In this document: positions 32,095 to 43,256 of the stretch, piece by piece
Position numbering within the stretch: position 1 is the stretch's first letter
Layout: the number at the start of each line of letters is the position of its first letter
NCBI RefSeq assembly: GCF_026210795.1
Contig: NC_089430.1
Span: 5,952,001-6,016,000, forward strand
From: Rhizophagus irregularis
Taxonomy: Eukaryota > Glomeromycota > Glomeromycetes > Glomerales > Glomeraceae
Length of the DNA: 64,000 nucleotides
Direction of reading: 5' to 3'
The notes under the pieces: generated by a model
What the model was told of the DNA's origin: nothing
The model's database searches: none
Seen by the model: the letters and a program-made list of their open reading frames with translations, nothing else
Translations under genes and position numbers: made by a program

Positions 32095-33738
32095 CAGTGG
32101 CTTCCAAAAGTAACTGACCAAACGTTTATTAAATGCAAAATCACATGTTTATTGGTCATATGATATTATATGAATACAATATTGATTTTATATATAATAT
32201 ACTCCAAGATTATTATAATGTATTAATTTTAGTAATACTTAATAAACCAATTTTGTTTTAATCACGCAATATTTATTAAAACTATGGTCAGTGATTTTTG
32301 TCATATTCACTTTATATAATAAATTTAAAAAAAAAAATTTTAAAAATATGTTAAAAATTATAAAAAACATTATTTACCAACGCGTATAACCACCCTTAGC
32401 ATTAATAACATCTTGTATTCTTACCGGCATTGACTCTATCAATTTGGTACATATCTCTAATGTTGTTTCATTCCAAATCTGAGAAACATGCTCCTATAAA
32501 GCATCTTTTCCTCTAATTGTAACATTTAATGCCCTGAGTCACCGGTCAACATCGTTCCAGAGATGTTCTATCAGATTTAGATCTGGAGATTGTGATGGCC
32601 ACGGCAAGACTTCAACATTATTGTCCTCAAACCACTATTTGGTAAGTAAAGCAGTGTGTTTTGGATCGTTATCCTGCTGAAAAATAACGTCTGAAACACT
32701 TAAATCATAGTACCGCAAAGTCTCCATAAAGTCCTCACTTAATATTTGACGATAAAGCTCTGCATTCAGTCCTCCATCAATTTTACACAAAAAACCAACA
32801 CCACTTGAAGTAAAACAACCCCATACAAAAACACTAACACTACCAAACTTTACAGTAGGTTTGATATGAGCGTCTTTAAGTGTTTCTCCTTGTCTTTTCC
32901 AACAATATTCACGTTCGTCTGAGCCAAAAATTTGAAATTTAGATTCGTCGGACCACACTACTCTATTCCAATCACTTACTGTCCAGTCTTTAAATCGCTT
33001 AGCAAATTTAAGCCGATTTTCACAATGTTTTTTGGATAAAAGTGGCTTCTTGTGTTTAACTCTGGCCGACAAACCATTTCTTTTCAATGCTCTTCGTACG
33101 GTGTTGGAGCTGACATTGATCTCGTCATTAATTTGTAGGGATTTTTTTAATTGAACAGCATTTGAACATTCGTTTGTCATTAAGCGCCTTATAATAGTAC
33201 GTTCATTACGCTCATTTAACTTGCGTGGCTGACCTGAACGTTGCTTATCTTCAACTTTACTGGTTTTTTCATATTTTTTTTTAAGATTTAGGATTGTTAT
33301 GTGACTTTTACAACCAATTTTAGCGGCAATCTCTCTTGAGGCAAAACCTCTTTCAATCATTAAAATTGCCTGTGCTCTTTGTTCTGTAGTAAGTTTGGTC
33401 TTCGAATATAAAAGAAAAAAAAGGTATAAGTTCGAAATTGTGTAAGTATACTAGTATTTTTTATTAATGTTTATTATTAATTATAAATAAAAAATGCCTT
33501 TTTTCTAAATAAATTTTTTTCTTTCCTAAGTGACAAAAATTACTGACCATAGTTTGGGGTAAAATGATGACGTATCACTAAATGATGTAGTACAAGCAAG
33601 GGTTATTTTATACTATTTTAAAGATCTACATTTGTATTGTTTATTTATGAAAATATTAGATTAACGGATTTGTTTTGATTGACAAACACGTGATTTCGCA
33701 TTTTTTAAATTTTGGTCAGTTACTTTTGGAAGCCACTG
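32095..33738. mobile_element. Tc1-type transposon with IR/DR ends
   Basis: The element of 1644 bp is flanked by TA (32093-32094, 33739-33740). Both ends read CAGTGGCTTCCAAAAGTAAC inward. A second pair of related repeats (TATGGTCAGT.ATTTTTGTCA) lies about 190-210 bases inside each end, giving the inverted/direct repeat arrangement of Sleeping Beauty-like elements. It encodes one damaged transposase on the minus strand. Confidence 0.92.
32374..33420 (-). pseudogene. Tc1-family transposase, inactivated
   Basis: The N-terminal helix-turn-helix region (GFASREIAAKIGCKSHITIL) is followed by RRALKRNGLSAR and the DDE catalytic domain. The first Asp is in WSDESKFQIFG and the second in FQQDNDPKHTALL. 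An in-frame TAG at 32635-32637 stops translation just after the second Asp. Beyond it the frame continues WFEDNNVEVLPWPSQSPDLN with the third acidic motif region IEHLW, then another in-frame stop, and ends GGYTRW at 32374. The N-terminus before 33360 continues in frame to about 33420 (KLTTEQRAQAIL) without an obvious ATG, so a first exon or start is lost. Cut-and-paste transposition is its family role; this copy cannot supply full-length protein. Confidence 0.9.
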
Positions 33739-33740
33739 TA

Positions 33741-34228
33741 TGTTAAATAATGAATTCCTTTACCATTTGATATATGAGAAACGCACGAACATAATAGTTC
33801 GGTTAGTCGGAATGTACACAATCATATGGGTGAAGGGTTCATAAATGTTTGTAGAAACGTTAATTATTAAAAGTTATTTCGAATATACTTATGGTTCGCC
33901 TAAGTTTTAATTAATGTTAAATAAGTATTAAAATGATGAAGTAAATATGAATATAAAGAATTAAGGAGTCCCAAGTGTGACTCGTATTATTTTGAGAAAC
34001 CCGAGTATGGTTTATTGAGAAGCCCAAGTGTGGCTTATATATTAAGAAAGTCTGAGACCAGTGACTTTAGAGCCCAAGTGTGGCTAATGTATATTGAGAA
34101 GTCCGTGTGTGACTTAGAAAATGATGAAAATTAAGTTAAAGATTTAAAACTAAACCAAGCAAGAATATTAATATTTCGCTGAGAACACATATAACAGAAG
34201 CAGGGAACTTTGTTTACCGCCGAGTGGC
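33741..34228. repeat. Degenerate tandem repeats of an AAGCCCAAGTGTGGCTTAT type
   Basis: Between about 33966 and 34110 the phrase (G)AAG(C/T)CC(A/G)AGTGTGGCTTAT occurs four to five times at 35-45-base spacing. No gene. The TG...CA-type limits and this position make it possible that 31.1-34.2 kb is an old LTR interrupted by the Tc1 element, but I could not find the partner repeat. Confidence 0.5.
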
Positions 34229-36545
34229 AGACGGGGGTGATACCGACAATCAACTTACTGACAGTCATTTCACTGACAGGGTCATTTCACCTACAGTTGT
34301 TTTACCGACAATCATTTTACTGACAATATCATTTCACCAACAAGATCATTTCACCGACAACTAAAAATGTTAATAAAAAAAATACAAAAAAAATAGCATT
34401 ATGAAAAATTTATTATAAATCTTATTTTATTTAGCTGTTTTCTATATTTAACATATAATTTCATAATACTACTATATTTAATGCTTATGTAATTAAAATT
34501 TATATATATCTTAGAAATTCCATATCATACAGTATATTAACACTAATAAAAACTTATGCTTAATGCTTCTAATACATAAAATGAATAAAATATAAATATA
34601 TAAACTAATTAAAATGAAATATTGTGAGCTATTCCTCGAAGAAAATCTAATAATGGTCTATTTTTCTAATCATTATAAACCACCTGGATTCTGTTTTCAT
34701 GTTTTCTATTATGTTTTTTTTGCTTAGGTTGTGGATTTTCTTGAAGAATTGACTCAACCTTAATCTCAATTTGATGCTGCTCACTTTGCAACTCCTTTAT
34801 GATTTTAAATAATCCCACATGTGCACGACCCACTAATGTCTCCCATCTCCTATGCCATGCCTCTACTGAATTCTGTGTTCTTGGAAATGTATATTCTATA
34901 TTTTCAGTGACTAACCATAAAGATGGTGGAAATAATGGCTCGGAATGAACCACATTTCCATTTCTTAATCTACGAATTACCTTTCTATGGACATAATAAA
35001 TCTCAAACCAATCCAAAAGTTCATTGACTTCTGGTGGCATGTCTGGTGGCATGTTACTTCTTAATTCATCAAATGCAGCTGGAATATTATCACAAGGCAA
35101 AAATGCAAGTGCTGGGATATGTTTAACAAATAAACTAATATTTTCATCATTTGCATATTGAGAAGCAAGGCCAAATGCTTGCACTTTATGATATACACTT
35201 TGGGACAAATGAAAATGGCAGCCTTTATTTTGAACACCGTGTAATTCTATATGAACTGCATTGATTAAAGCTTTTTCAAAGTTTGTTAATACATATTGTG
35301 GTTGTAGATCAATGTTATGTTCATCACCAAGTTGATTAAATTTTGAAACAATGCTCTATAGTATTCCTCTGATTTACTTGACATTAGTGAAAATACAAGA
35401 GGCATAATTTTGGAGTTTTCACTATCTCCAACACTTCCATGAATTGTATAGAGTTGTTTAAAAATTGTTGGGACAGTCTTGAAAGTACCATCCATTATCC
35501 AAAAGGATGATTGAGACAGATAGTTGACATTATTAAATGTTGTAAAGATTAGCACTTTTTCATTACCTATGTTTAAATCCCTAATCAAAAATTTAGAATT
35601 ACTTAAAGTTTTTTGCAAATTATCAAGAATAATAAGATTTGCAAAAGATTGTGGCTCTGCTGGTAAATTAGCACGTCTAACTCATTTGACAGCTTGACGA
35701 AGTGCATCACGAGATGGCAAATGAGAACCTATTTCTTATGAACTACCAGCCAAAACACTTTGAATAACTTGTACAAGCTGGTCATTTGTTTGTTGGGCCT
35801 GTTCTTTTAATAAATTGAGACTTTTTACAACTTTAACTTGGCTTGCATCTGCAGCATGGTTGTGATCTGTAAACTTTACAAGGTGATATTGATTTTTGGT
35901 AAACATAGTTGTAGCTCGTCCATTGCATCGTAGTTGATCCCGTTTTTTACAATACCAGTAATATGAGTTGTTTCTTTTTTTGTCTTTAACCATGAGATAG
36001 CCATGAATATTGATTTTATTTTTATTTCGAATAGAAGAAACAGCTTCACAGATATCCATTTTGAAAAAAATAAAGAAGAGGATAAAGTATTTATTAGAAA
36101 AAAATTGAGTTTTACTTGTAAATACTACGAATATTGAAGAAAGTAAAATTTTTACTAGAGAATTTTATCATTTCACTTTATTTATTTGAGTGGTAAAAAA
36201 ATGATTCAAACAATAAATAAAAAAAATTAATATTTTATTATATTCAAATTACATAACATTCCTTTTATGTGTATATTAATAAAATTTTACATAATAAATA
36301 ATTTACTAATAATTGTAGCTATGTTATTTTTCACAATAAAAACTATTAAATATTAAATTAATAATTGTGGCTATGTGATTGATTATCAAATTACAGTAAA
36401 AAATTAAAATTCGGTGAAATGATTTTCAGAGAGATGATTTTTGGCGAAATAATCCTGTCGGTGAAATGAACCTGTCGGTGAAATGATTTTTGGTAAAGTG
36501 ACTGTCAGTAAGTTGATTGTCGGTGAAATGTTTTTCAGTGAAATA
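34229..36545. mobile_element. Mutator-like element with repeat-rich terminal inverted repeats
   Basis: Both ends contain CGACAATCAACTTACTGACA reading inward, followed by degenerate tandem copies of CATTTCACCGACA (34230-34370 on the plus strand and 36400-36545 on the minus strand). Between them lies a broken FLYWCH/MULE transposase. The outermost boundary and target duplication are not clear. Confidence 0.75.
34666..36059 (-). pseudogene. FLYWCH-MULE transposase, broken
   Basis: The first segment (36059-35736) has a FLYWCH-type zinc finger: YWYCKKRDQLRCNGRATT then KFTDHNHAAD gives the Cys2His2 spacing. A stop at 35736 follows. The second segment (35618-35286) reads FWIMDGTFKTVPTIFKQLYT, the MULE catalytic domain with its first Asp in MDGTF. 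A stop and frame changes follow. The third segment (35208-34666) carries FPRTQNSVEAWHRRWETLVG, the region of the catalytic Glu, and a basic tail. These are three consecutive parts of one transposase separated by nonsense and frame changes, so the copy is inactive. Confidence 0.8.
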
Positions 36546-37137
36546 AACTGAACCCTATATACAGTACAGTACTGTACTGAAACTTTTTACATATGGGCTG
36601 ATTTGTCTACTCTGCATTAAAAAGAGTTATTGAATTGATTTGCACAATTTTCGTTACTCAAAATTGTTTTGTAATACCAAAAAATCATCTGATTGATGAT
36701 CACTTGACTAAATAATAAGTTGAACAAAAATTTACATTTGCGAAACTTAAATTATTAAATGTAAAAGAGGTGTGAAAAAACTCATTTCACTAATAAAAAC
36801 CCCATTTCTTATATATATGGAATTTTTAATATATATTATTAAAAAGTAAGTATATTTTAATAAAATATAAAGTAAAATAAAAATTTATATAGTCTTAGTA
36901 GCTATAAATGTTTATAAAAGTATAATAAAAATATCATATAAAAGATGGTATCATAATAGATATTTTCAAACAATAAAAATAATTATTTTATGTCAGAATT
37001 TGTATTACCATCTTTAGACGCAAATATATCAAGATTCACTGATCCGTTTTTTATAAATTTAGGCTCTTCAGAAAGCCCTTGATCTGGTCTATATGAGCGA
37101 AAAAAGAGCTTGCTGATTGGATCATTAGATCTGGAGA
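36546..37137. other. AT-rich stretch without recognised features
   Basis: A short palindromic stretch of ACAGTACAGTACTGTACTG (36560-36580) is the only structure seen. Confidence 0.5.
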
Positions 37138-38508
37138 TACACAGGCAATCTCAATAAATCGGATCCTCGATAAATCGGATTTGGCACTATTTCGGATTTT
37201 TCTTTTGGAACCAAATCATCTATATTAAAACAGTCTTGATATATCGGACTTTATTAGTAAAATCTCAATATTTCGTAAATCGGATTTTATTTTAGATTAA
37301 CTATAGTTAAAAAATCTTGATATGACGTATTAATTTTTCAGAGTCCGAAATAATTATGTTAATCATTTATTAATTAGGAAAACAATTTTCTCACTGTTTT
37401 TTTTTCAAAATATACTTTAGTATGAGAGAAAACAAAGATACGAATAATAAAAAGAAGAAATCTTTAACATTAGCTCAAAAGAAAGAACTCTGTGAAAAAC
37501 AAAGAAATCAAAAACTTAGTGGTGTTCAATTAGCAGCACAATATGGAATTTCCACTAGCACAGTTTTTGATATTTTAAAAAGATCAGAACATTGGCTTTC
37601 CATTGATACCACTTTACCAAATGCAAATAATTTTCGTGAAAAATCTAGTGTTTATCCACAACTAGAAAAAGTAATGAGCATTTGGATTGATCAACAAATT
37701 TCAAGAAATTTAACTATAAATGGGCTTATTATCCAACAAAAAGCAGTAGAGTGTGCTAACTTACTTGATATCACCAACTTTTCAGCATCTGCAGGATAGT
37801 TAAGCAACTTTAAACAGAGAAATAATTTGCATACATATAAAAAAAAAGGAGAAGCTGGCAGTGCTCCTATTAATGAACTTTCACAAATAAGAGCTGAATT
37901 ACAAGAAATTCTTCAAGCATATAAACTAAAAGATATCTGGAACTGTGATGAAACTGCTCTTTTTTGGCGTTTAGAACCATCCAAAACAATAGCACATGAT
38001 CCTGTACTTGGTAAAAAATGTCTGAAATAATGTGTTAGTATTTTGGCAACTTGTAATGCTTCTGGTGATGAAAGATTGCCTTTAATTTTTATTCATAAAT
38101 ATGAAACACCACGTGTATTAAAGAGAATTGAAAAAAGATCTCTCCCTGTTTGGTATTATTGGAATTCTAAAGCTTGGATGCAAAGAAGTATTTTCAAACA
38201 TTATCTTAAAAAATTAAATTCCAAAATGCTTAAAGAAAATCGGCATATTATTTTACTAATAAATAATGCTAGATGTCATGAATCTGAGAACATCAATAGC
38301 ACTAGTCGAAAAAGGAATATTCGGCCTTAATACAATTTGGCCTATATTCGACTAAAATTAATAAAATTTGACTTCAATTAGTAAAGATCTACGATTAGAC
38401 ATATATTCAACCTAGTTGAATTATGTTAATCAAACGTTATGCATTACGTGATACACGTATTAAAATAAAAGTTTAAAAAAGGATGATCCTTTTTTAAACT
38501 TTTTTAAT

Positions 38509-38658
38509 TTTCTTCCTTCCCTCCCCGCCCTTTCCCTTCCTTTGTTCCCTTTTCCTTCATCCCAGTTTCTCTTCTTCCCCTTTCCTTCCCTTCGTTCTCC
38601 TTTCCCTTCCTTCGCTTTTCCCTTCCTTACTCTTTTCCCTTCCTTTCGTCACTTATCT
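38509..38658 (+). repeat. 150-base pyrimidine-rich tract
   Basis: Almost pure C/T of the CCCTTCCTT type immediately upstream of the first unit of the array. A similar T/C-rich tract (CCTTTTCCATCCCTTTCC) lies at about 48168-48250 within the second set of arrays. Confidence 0.85.
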
Positions 38659-38742
38659 CTTTCGAAGGTATACATATACCTTCAAATTTTCACTTCTTTT
38701 AACAAAACGTTTCACTAATGTTTTCGTTTTTTTCTTTTTTAG

Positions 38743-41700
38743 ATTCAAGACACCCATTTAAAAGGCTCGAATGGGCTTCTAAAGTACAGAAACCCCAAAG
38801 ATTCCTAAGTACGAATTCTTTGGAGTTTTTTTTTATATTTTTAATATGAACGGTTACTAACCATTTTTTTTTTACTTTTTTTTTAGATTTGGCTATTTGG
38901 GTGGGTTTCCGAAGTATAGAACCCCCAAAGATTCGTAAGTACAAATTCTTTGGAGTTTTTTTTTATATTTTTAATATGAACGGTTACTAACCATTTTTTT
39001 TTACTTTTTTTTTAGATTTGGCTGTTTGGGTGGGTTTCCGAAGTATAGAAACCCCAAAGATTTGTAAGTACGAATTCTTTGGAGTTTTTTTTTTATATTT
39101 TTAATATGAACGGTTACTAACCATTCTTTTTTTACTTTTTTTTTAGGTTCGGCTGTTCGGGTGGGCTTCCGAAATATAGAAACTCCAAAGATTTGTAAGT
39201 ACGAATTCTTTGAAGTTTTTTTTATATTTTTAATATGAACAGTTACTAACTGTTCTTTTTTTACTTTTTTTTTAGGTTCAGCCGTTCAGGTAGGCTTTTG
39301 AAGTATAGAAACCCCAAAGATTCGTAAGTACAAATTCTTTGGAGTTTTTTTTTATATTTTTAATATGAACGGTTAATACTAACCATTCTTTTTTATTTTT
39401 CTTTTTTAGGTTCGGCTTTCAAGTGACTTCTGAAAAATGGAAAAAACCAAGTTTCGTAAGTTCGAAACTTGGTTATTTTTTTTGTTTATTTTTAATATTA
39501 TGAACAGTTATTAATAACCGTTCTTTTTCTTTTTTTTTTTTAGGATCGGATGTTCGAAGGACGGAAAAATTCCAAGATTCGTAAGAATCTTGGATTTTTT
39601 TTATTTTTTTTAAAAAAAATATTATGAACGGTTACTAATAAAGCTCCGAACAGGTCGGTTTGGTCCGAATTATAGACGGTTTGGATTAGAGCCAAAATCC
39701 GTAAGAACCGAACTGAAAAACTGGCAGTTCGGTTCAATTTAATCCGATTTTTATAAAAATGCGAAAAATCAAATAGCCGGCCATCTAGTGATCGTATAAA
39801 GTCGAGCCATATTTCATTGGATTCGTCTCGATGAGACGCGACGAATGGTGCTAAGATCATGTCTCTAGCATCGATAGATCACACGTTAATCCACGCTAAA
39901 TGATTTATAAATAATTGGAATTAGCAAGCTATCTATCGGTGCTAGAGACATGATCTTAGCACCATTCGACGCGTCTCAGTGAGACGAATCCAATGAATAT
40001 AAATTCGTTCATGTACGACTACTGGATGGCGAATAATATCAAGTTTAGCATTTTTTAAAAAATTTCGAGCATTAAAAATTAAAAATTCCGATACATGAAT
40101 TTATTCGTCGTCCAATGGTCGTACAAATATGAATTATGACTCATTGGATTCGTCTTGATGAGACGAGTCGAATAGTGGTGAGATCATGTCTCTAGCATTA
40201 ATAGATCGTAAGTTAATTCACGCTAAATAATTTATAAAAAATTGGCATTAGCAAGCTTCTATCGATGCTAGAGACGTGATCTTGCCACCATTCGACTCGT
40301 CTTATCGAGACGAATCCAATGAGTCCTAATTCATATTTGTACGACCATTGGATGACGAATAAATTCATGTATCGGAATTTTTAATTTTTAACGCTCGAAA
40401 TTTTTAAAAAAATGCGAAACTTGATATTATTCGCCATCCAGTAGTCGTACACGAACGAATTTATATTCATTGGATTTGTCTCACTGAGACGCGTCGAATG
40501 GTGCTAAGATCATGTCTCTAGCACCGATAGATAGCTTGCTAATTCCAATTATTTATAAATCATTTAGCGTGGGTTAACGTGTGATATATCAATGCTAGAG
40601 ACATGATCTTAGCACCATTCATCGCGTCTCATCGAGACGAATCCAATGATATATGGCTCGACTTTGTACGATCACTAGATGGACGGCTATTCAATTTTTC
40701 GCATTTTTATAAAAAATCGGATTAAACTGAACCGAACCGCCAGTTTTTTGGTTCTAATACCCGAACTGAACCGAACCGAATTTTGAGCCAGTTTCGGATT
40801 GGTTCCCTGGTTTAGCCCGAACCGTTCGGAGTTTTAGTTACTAATAACCGTTCTTTTATTTTTTATAGATTCGGGTAGACTTCCGTGTTCTGAAGAACGG
40901 GAAAATTCCAAAGATTCGTAAGAATCTTGGATTTTTTTTTTATTTTTTTTTAAAAAAATATTATGAACGGTTACTAATAACCATTCTTTTCTATTTTTTA
41001 GGATCTAGTGGACTTCCAAAGAAAGGAAAACCAAGAAATCAAGATTAATAAGTAAGTACGAATCTTGGTTTAATTTTTTTGTTTTTTTTTTAATATATGA
41101 ACGGTTCTAACCGTTCTTTTCTTTTTTTTTAGGATCTGGTGGGCTTCCAAAGAATGAAAACCCAAAGATTCGTAAGTACGAATCTTTAATTTTTGGTTTT
41201 ATTTATTATTATTACGAATGGTTTACTAACCATTCTTTCTTTTTTTTTATAGATTCGGATGGGCTTCTGAAGAACGAAAACCCAAAGATTCGTAAGTACG
41301 AATCTTCAATTTTTTTTTTATTTATTATTATTACGAATGGTTTACTAACCATTCTTTCTTTTTTTTTATAGGTTCTGGTGGGCTTCCGAAGAATGAAAAT
41401 CCAAAGATAAAGATTCGTAAATACGAATCTTTATATATTTTTTATTTTTATTTTTTTATTATTTTGGAACGGTTTACTAACCGTTCCTTTCTTTTTTTAT
41501 AGGTTTGGGCGGGCTTTTGTGTGAAAAAACCAAGATTCGTAAGTACGAATCTTGGTTTAATTTTTTTAATTTTTTTTTTAATATTAATGAACGGTTACTA
41601 ATAACCGTTCTTTTTTTTTAGGATCGGGTGGAGTGGACTTCTGACCTTCGGGAAAAGAAGAACCAAGATTCGTAAGTACAAATCTTGGTTTATTTTTTTT

Positions 41701-42198
41701 GATTTTTTTTTTTTAATATTAATGAACAGTTACTAATAACCGTTCTTTCTTTTTTTTTAGGCTTTGGGTTGGCTTCTGATCTTTGGAAAAGTGAAACCAA
41801 GATTCGTAAATATAAATCTTGGTTTATTTTTTTTGATTTTTTTTTTTTAATATTAATAAACGGTTACTAATAACCGTTCTTTCTTTTTTTTTAGGCTTTG
41901 GGTTGGCTTCCGATCTTCAGAAAAGTGGAACCAAGATTCGTAAGTACGAATCTTAGTTTATTTTTTTTGATTTTTTTTTTAATATTATTATGAACAGTTA
42001 CTAATAACCGTTCTTTTCTTTTCTTTTTAGGTCTCAGGTGTCTCAGGTGGCTTCTGAAGAACGAAAAAAACCAAAGATTCGTAAGTAAGTACGAATCTTG
42101 GTTTTTTTTCTTATTTTTTTAATATTATAAACGGTTACTAACCGTTCTTCTTTTTTTTTATAGGTTCAGGTGGATTGCTAAAGAACAATCAAAGATTC
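38743..42198 (+). repeat. Array of 18 micro-exon/micro-intron units
   Basis: Exon-like units (consensus GGTTCGGGTGGGCTTCCGAA followed by AACCCAAAGATTC) are separated by intron-like units. Each intron starts GTAAGT or a close variant, contains TACTAAC/TACTAAT in a hairpin about 20-25 bases before the end, then a T-rich tract and AG. Clear exons are 38887-38934, 39016-39063, 39147-39194 and 39276-39323, each exactly 48 nt, with introns of 81-86 nt. Later units are 37-60 nt. In the first six units the same phase gives an open spliced frame with a 16-residue repeat such as SFGCLGGFPKYRNPKD. From the ninth unit phase is lost. A foldback insertion (39641-40836) sits in intron 7. Whether it is transcribed and spliced is unknown; the alternative is a subterminal-type repeat array that mimics splice signals. 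Confidence 0.75.
39631..40846. mobile_element. 1.2-kb palindromic foldback element
   Basis: The element 39641-40836 (1196 bp) is flanked by the 10-bp repeat GTTACTAATA (39631-39640 and 40837-40846). The two halves are near-perfect reverse complements about a centre near 40235. Within each half, blocks such as GATCATGTCTCTAGCA and CTCATTGGATTCGTCT occur again inverted, giving a palindrome within a palindrome. The ends read AAGCTCCGAAC and, reversed, TAAAACTCCGAAC. Non-coding. The related element at 44911-45468 shares the GCTCCG terminus. Confidence 0.88.
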
Positions 42199-43256
42199 GT
42201 ATATACGAATACATGAATCATGTAATTGTGGAATTGTATTTGAATTAGCAATATTTTTTGTAAATTAGATAGATAATGCAATAATAATAATATAATTATA
42301 AAGTATTTAAGCATTAATAAATACATTTATTTAATAAATTTGATAAAAAAATCAAAATAAATTCATAAATAGATGGGTTGTTATTAGACCATAATTCGGC
42401 TTAAAGTTTTAATGTCGAATATTGGTCAATTTAAACCTGAATAATGGTTGAATAATTTGTCCAAATTTGGGACGATTGGCACCCTAAATGCGTCCAAAAA
42501 TTTGACCTCAATTTGACACAGATTAGATCATCATTTGACCTATATTCGACCTGGTCAAATTTAAGTCAAATTGTTCTTTTTCGACTAGTGTAGTTTTTCA
42601 AATGTTAAGGTTCATTTTTTACCACCAAATACAACATCATTTCTTCAACCATTAGATCAAGGTATTATTTATAGTTTAAAAGCACAATATCGCAAATTGC
42701 TATGTCAAAATCATATTCAAGCTTATGATTTTTATGAAGAGGGAGACCCCATTCCACCCCCAATTAATATTTTTGATTCAATCAGTTTAATTGCTGATGC
42801 CTGGAAAAAAGTATCTAAAAAAACAATTCTTAACAGTTGGGCTAAAGCTGAAATCCTTCCCAATAATATGGAAGATTCTGAATATTCAGACAATTCCGAT
42901 TATGAAGAAGATAATATGGACATGAATTACAATTATTAATTGATGAGTTAGGATTCATAGATCCTTTAGCTATGAATGACTATATTAATATTGATAATAG
43001 AGCATCTGCTGAAGAGAAATTATCATTACAAGAAATTGTTGACGTTGTAAAGGGAACAAATGAAAGGGAAATTGAAGAGGAAAAGAAGCAAGATGAAATC
43101 TCTACAATAGTTGCGTTAAATAGCATTGAAAATGTAATTAAATATATTCAACAAAAAGATTTAGAAATTGGTAATTTAGAAATGAAAAATTTAATTAAAT
43201 TGAAAAAAAGGATCTTTTTTGATAATATGGTGTCGGAACTCTATACTCAAAAATAA

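Larger units (their letters stand above)
38297..42593. mobile_element. Nested CACTA-type element carrying a micro-exon array
   Basis: The element 38300-42590 (4291 bp) starts CACTAGTCGAAAAAGGAATA and its reversed end is CACTAGTCGAAAAAGAACAA. It is flanked by the 3-bp duplication TAG (38297-38299, 42591-42593), as CACTA transposases make. Subterminal regions hold repeated TTGACC/TTCGACC motifs in both orientations. It disrupts the pogo transposase gene. No transposase is encoded; the interior is the splice-signal array and a foldback insertion. Confidence 0.9.
37422..43256 (+). pseudogene. Pogo/Tigger (CENP-B-like) transposase, inactivated and split
   Basis: The N-terminal HTH is KKKSLTLAQKKELCEKQRNQ with GVQLAAQYGISTSTVFDIL. 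The CENP-B HTH ends at a TAG (37797) where the family has Trp (TGG). It continues KKKGEAGSAPINELS, then the DDE domain with the first Asp in WNCDETALFW (37947). The second catalytic position reads INNARCH (38262-38264), Asn instead of the expected Asp. The gene is then cut at 38299 by the CACTA-ended element and resumes at 42594 with VHFLPPNTTSFLQPLDQGII (third Asp, 42656). The C-terminal acidic region (to 42939, then after a frame change to 43256) contains LSLQEIVDVVKGTNER. Another stop lies near 38028. The copy is dead four times over. Confidence 0.88.

Noticed and set aside
38743-42198. The regularly spaced repeats could be a CRISPR array
   Set aside because: The repeats are not identical, the intervening segments are related to each other instead of unique, ordered splice signals are present, and the context is a eukaryotic transposon.
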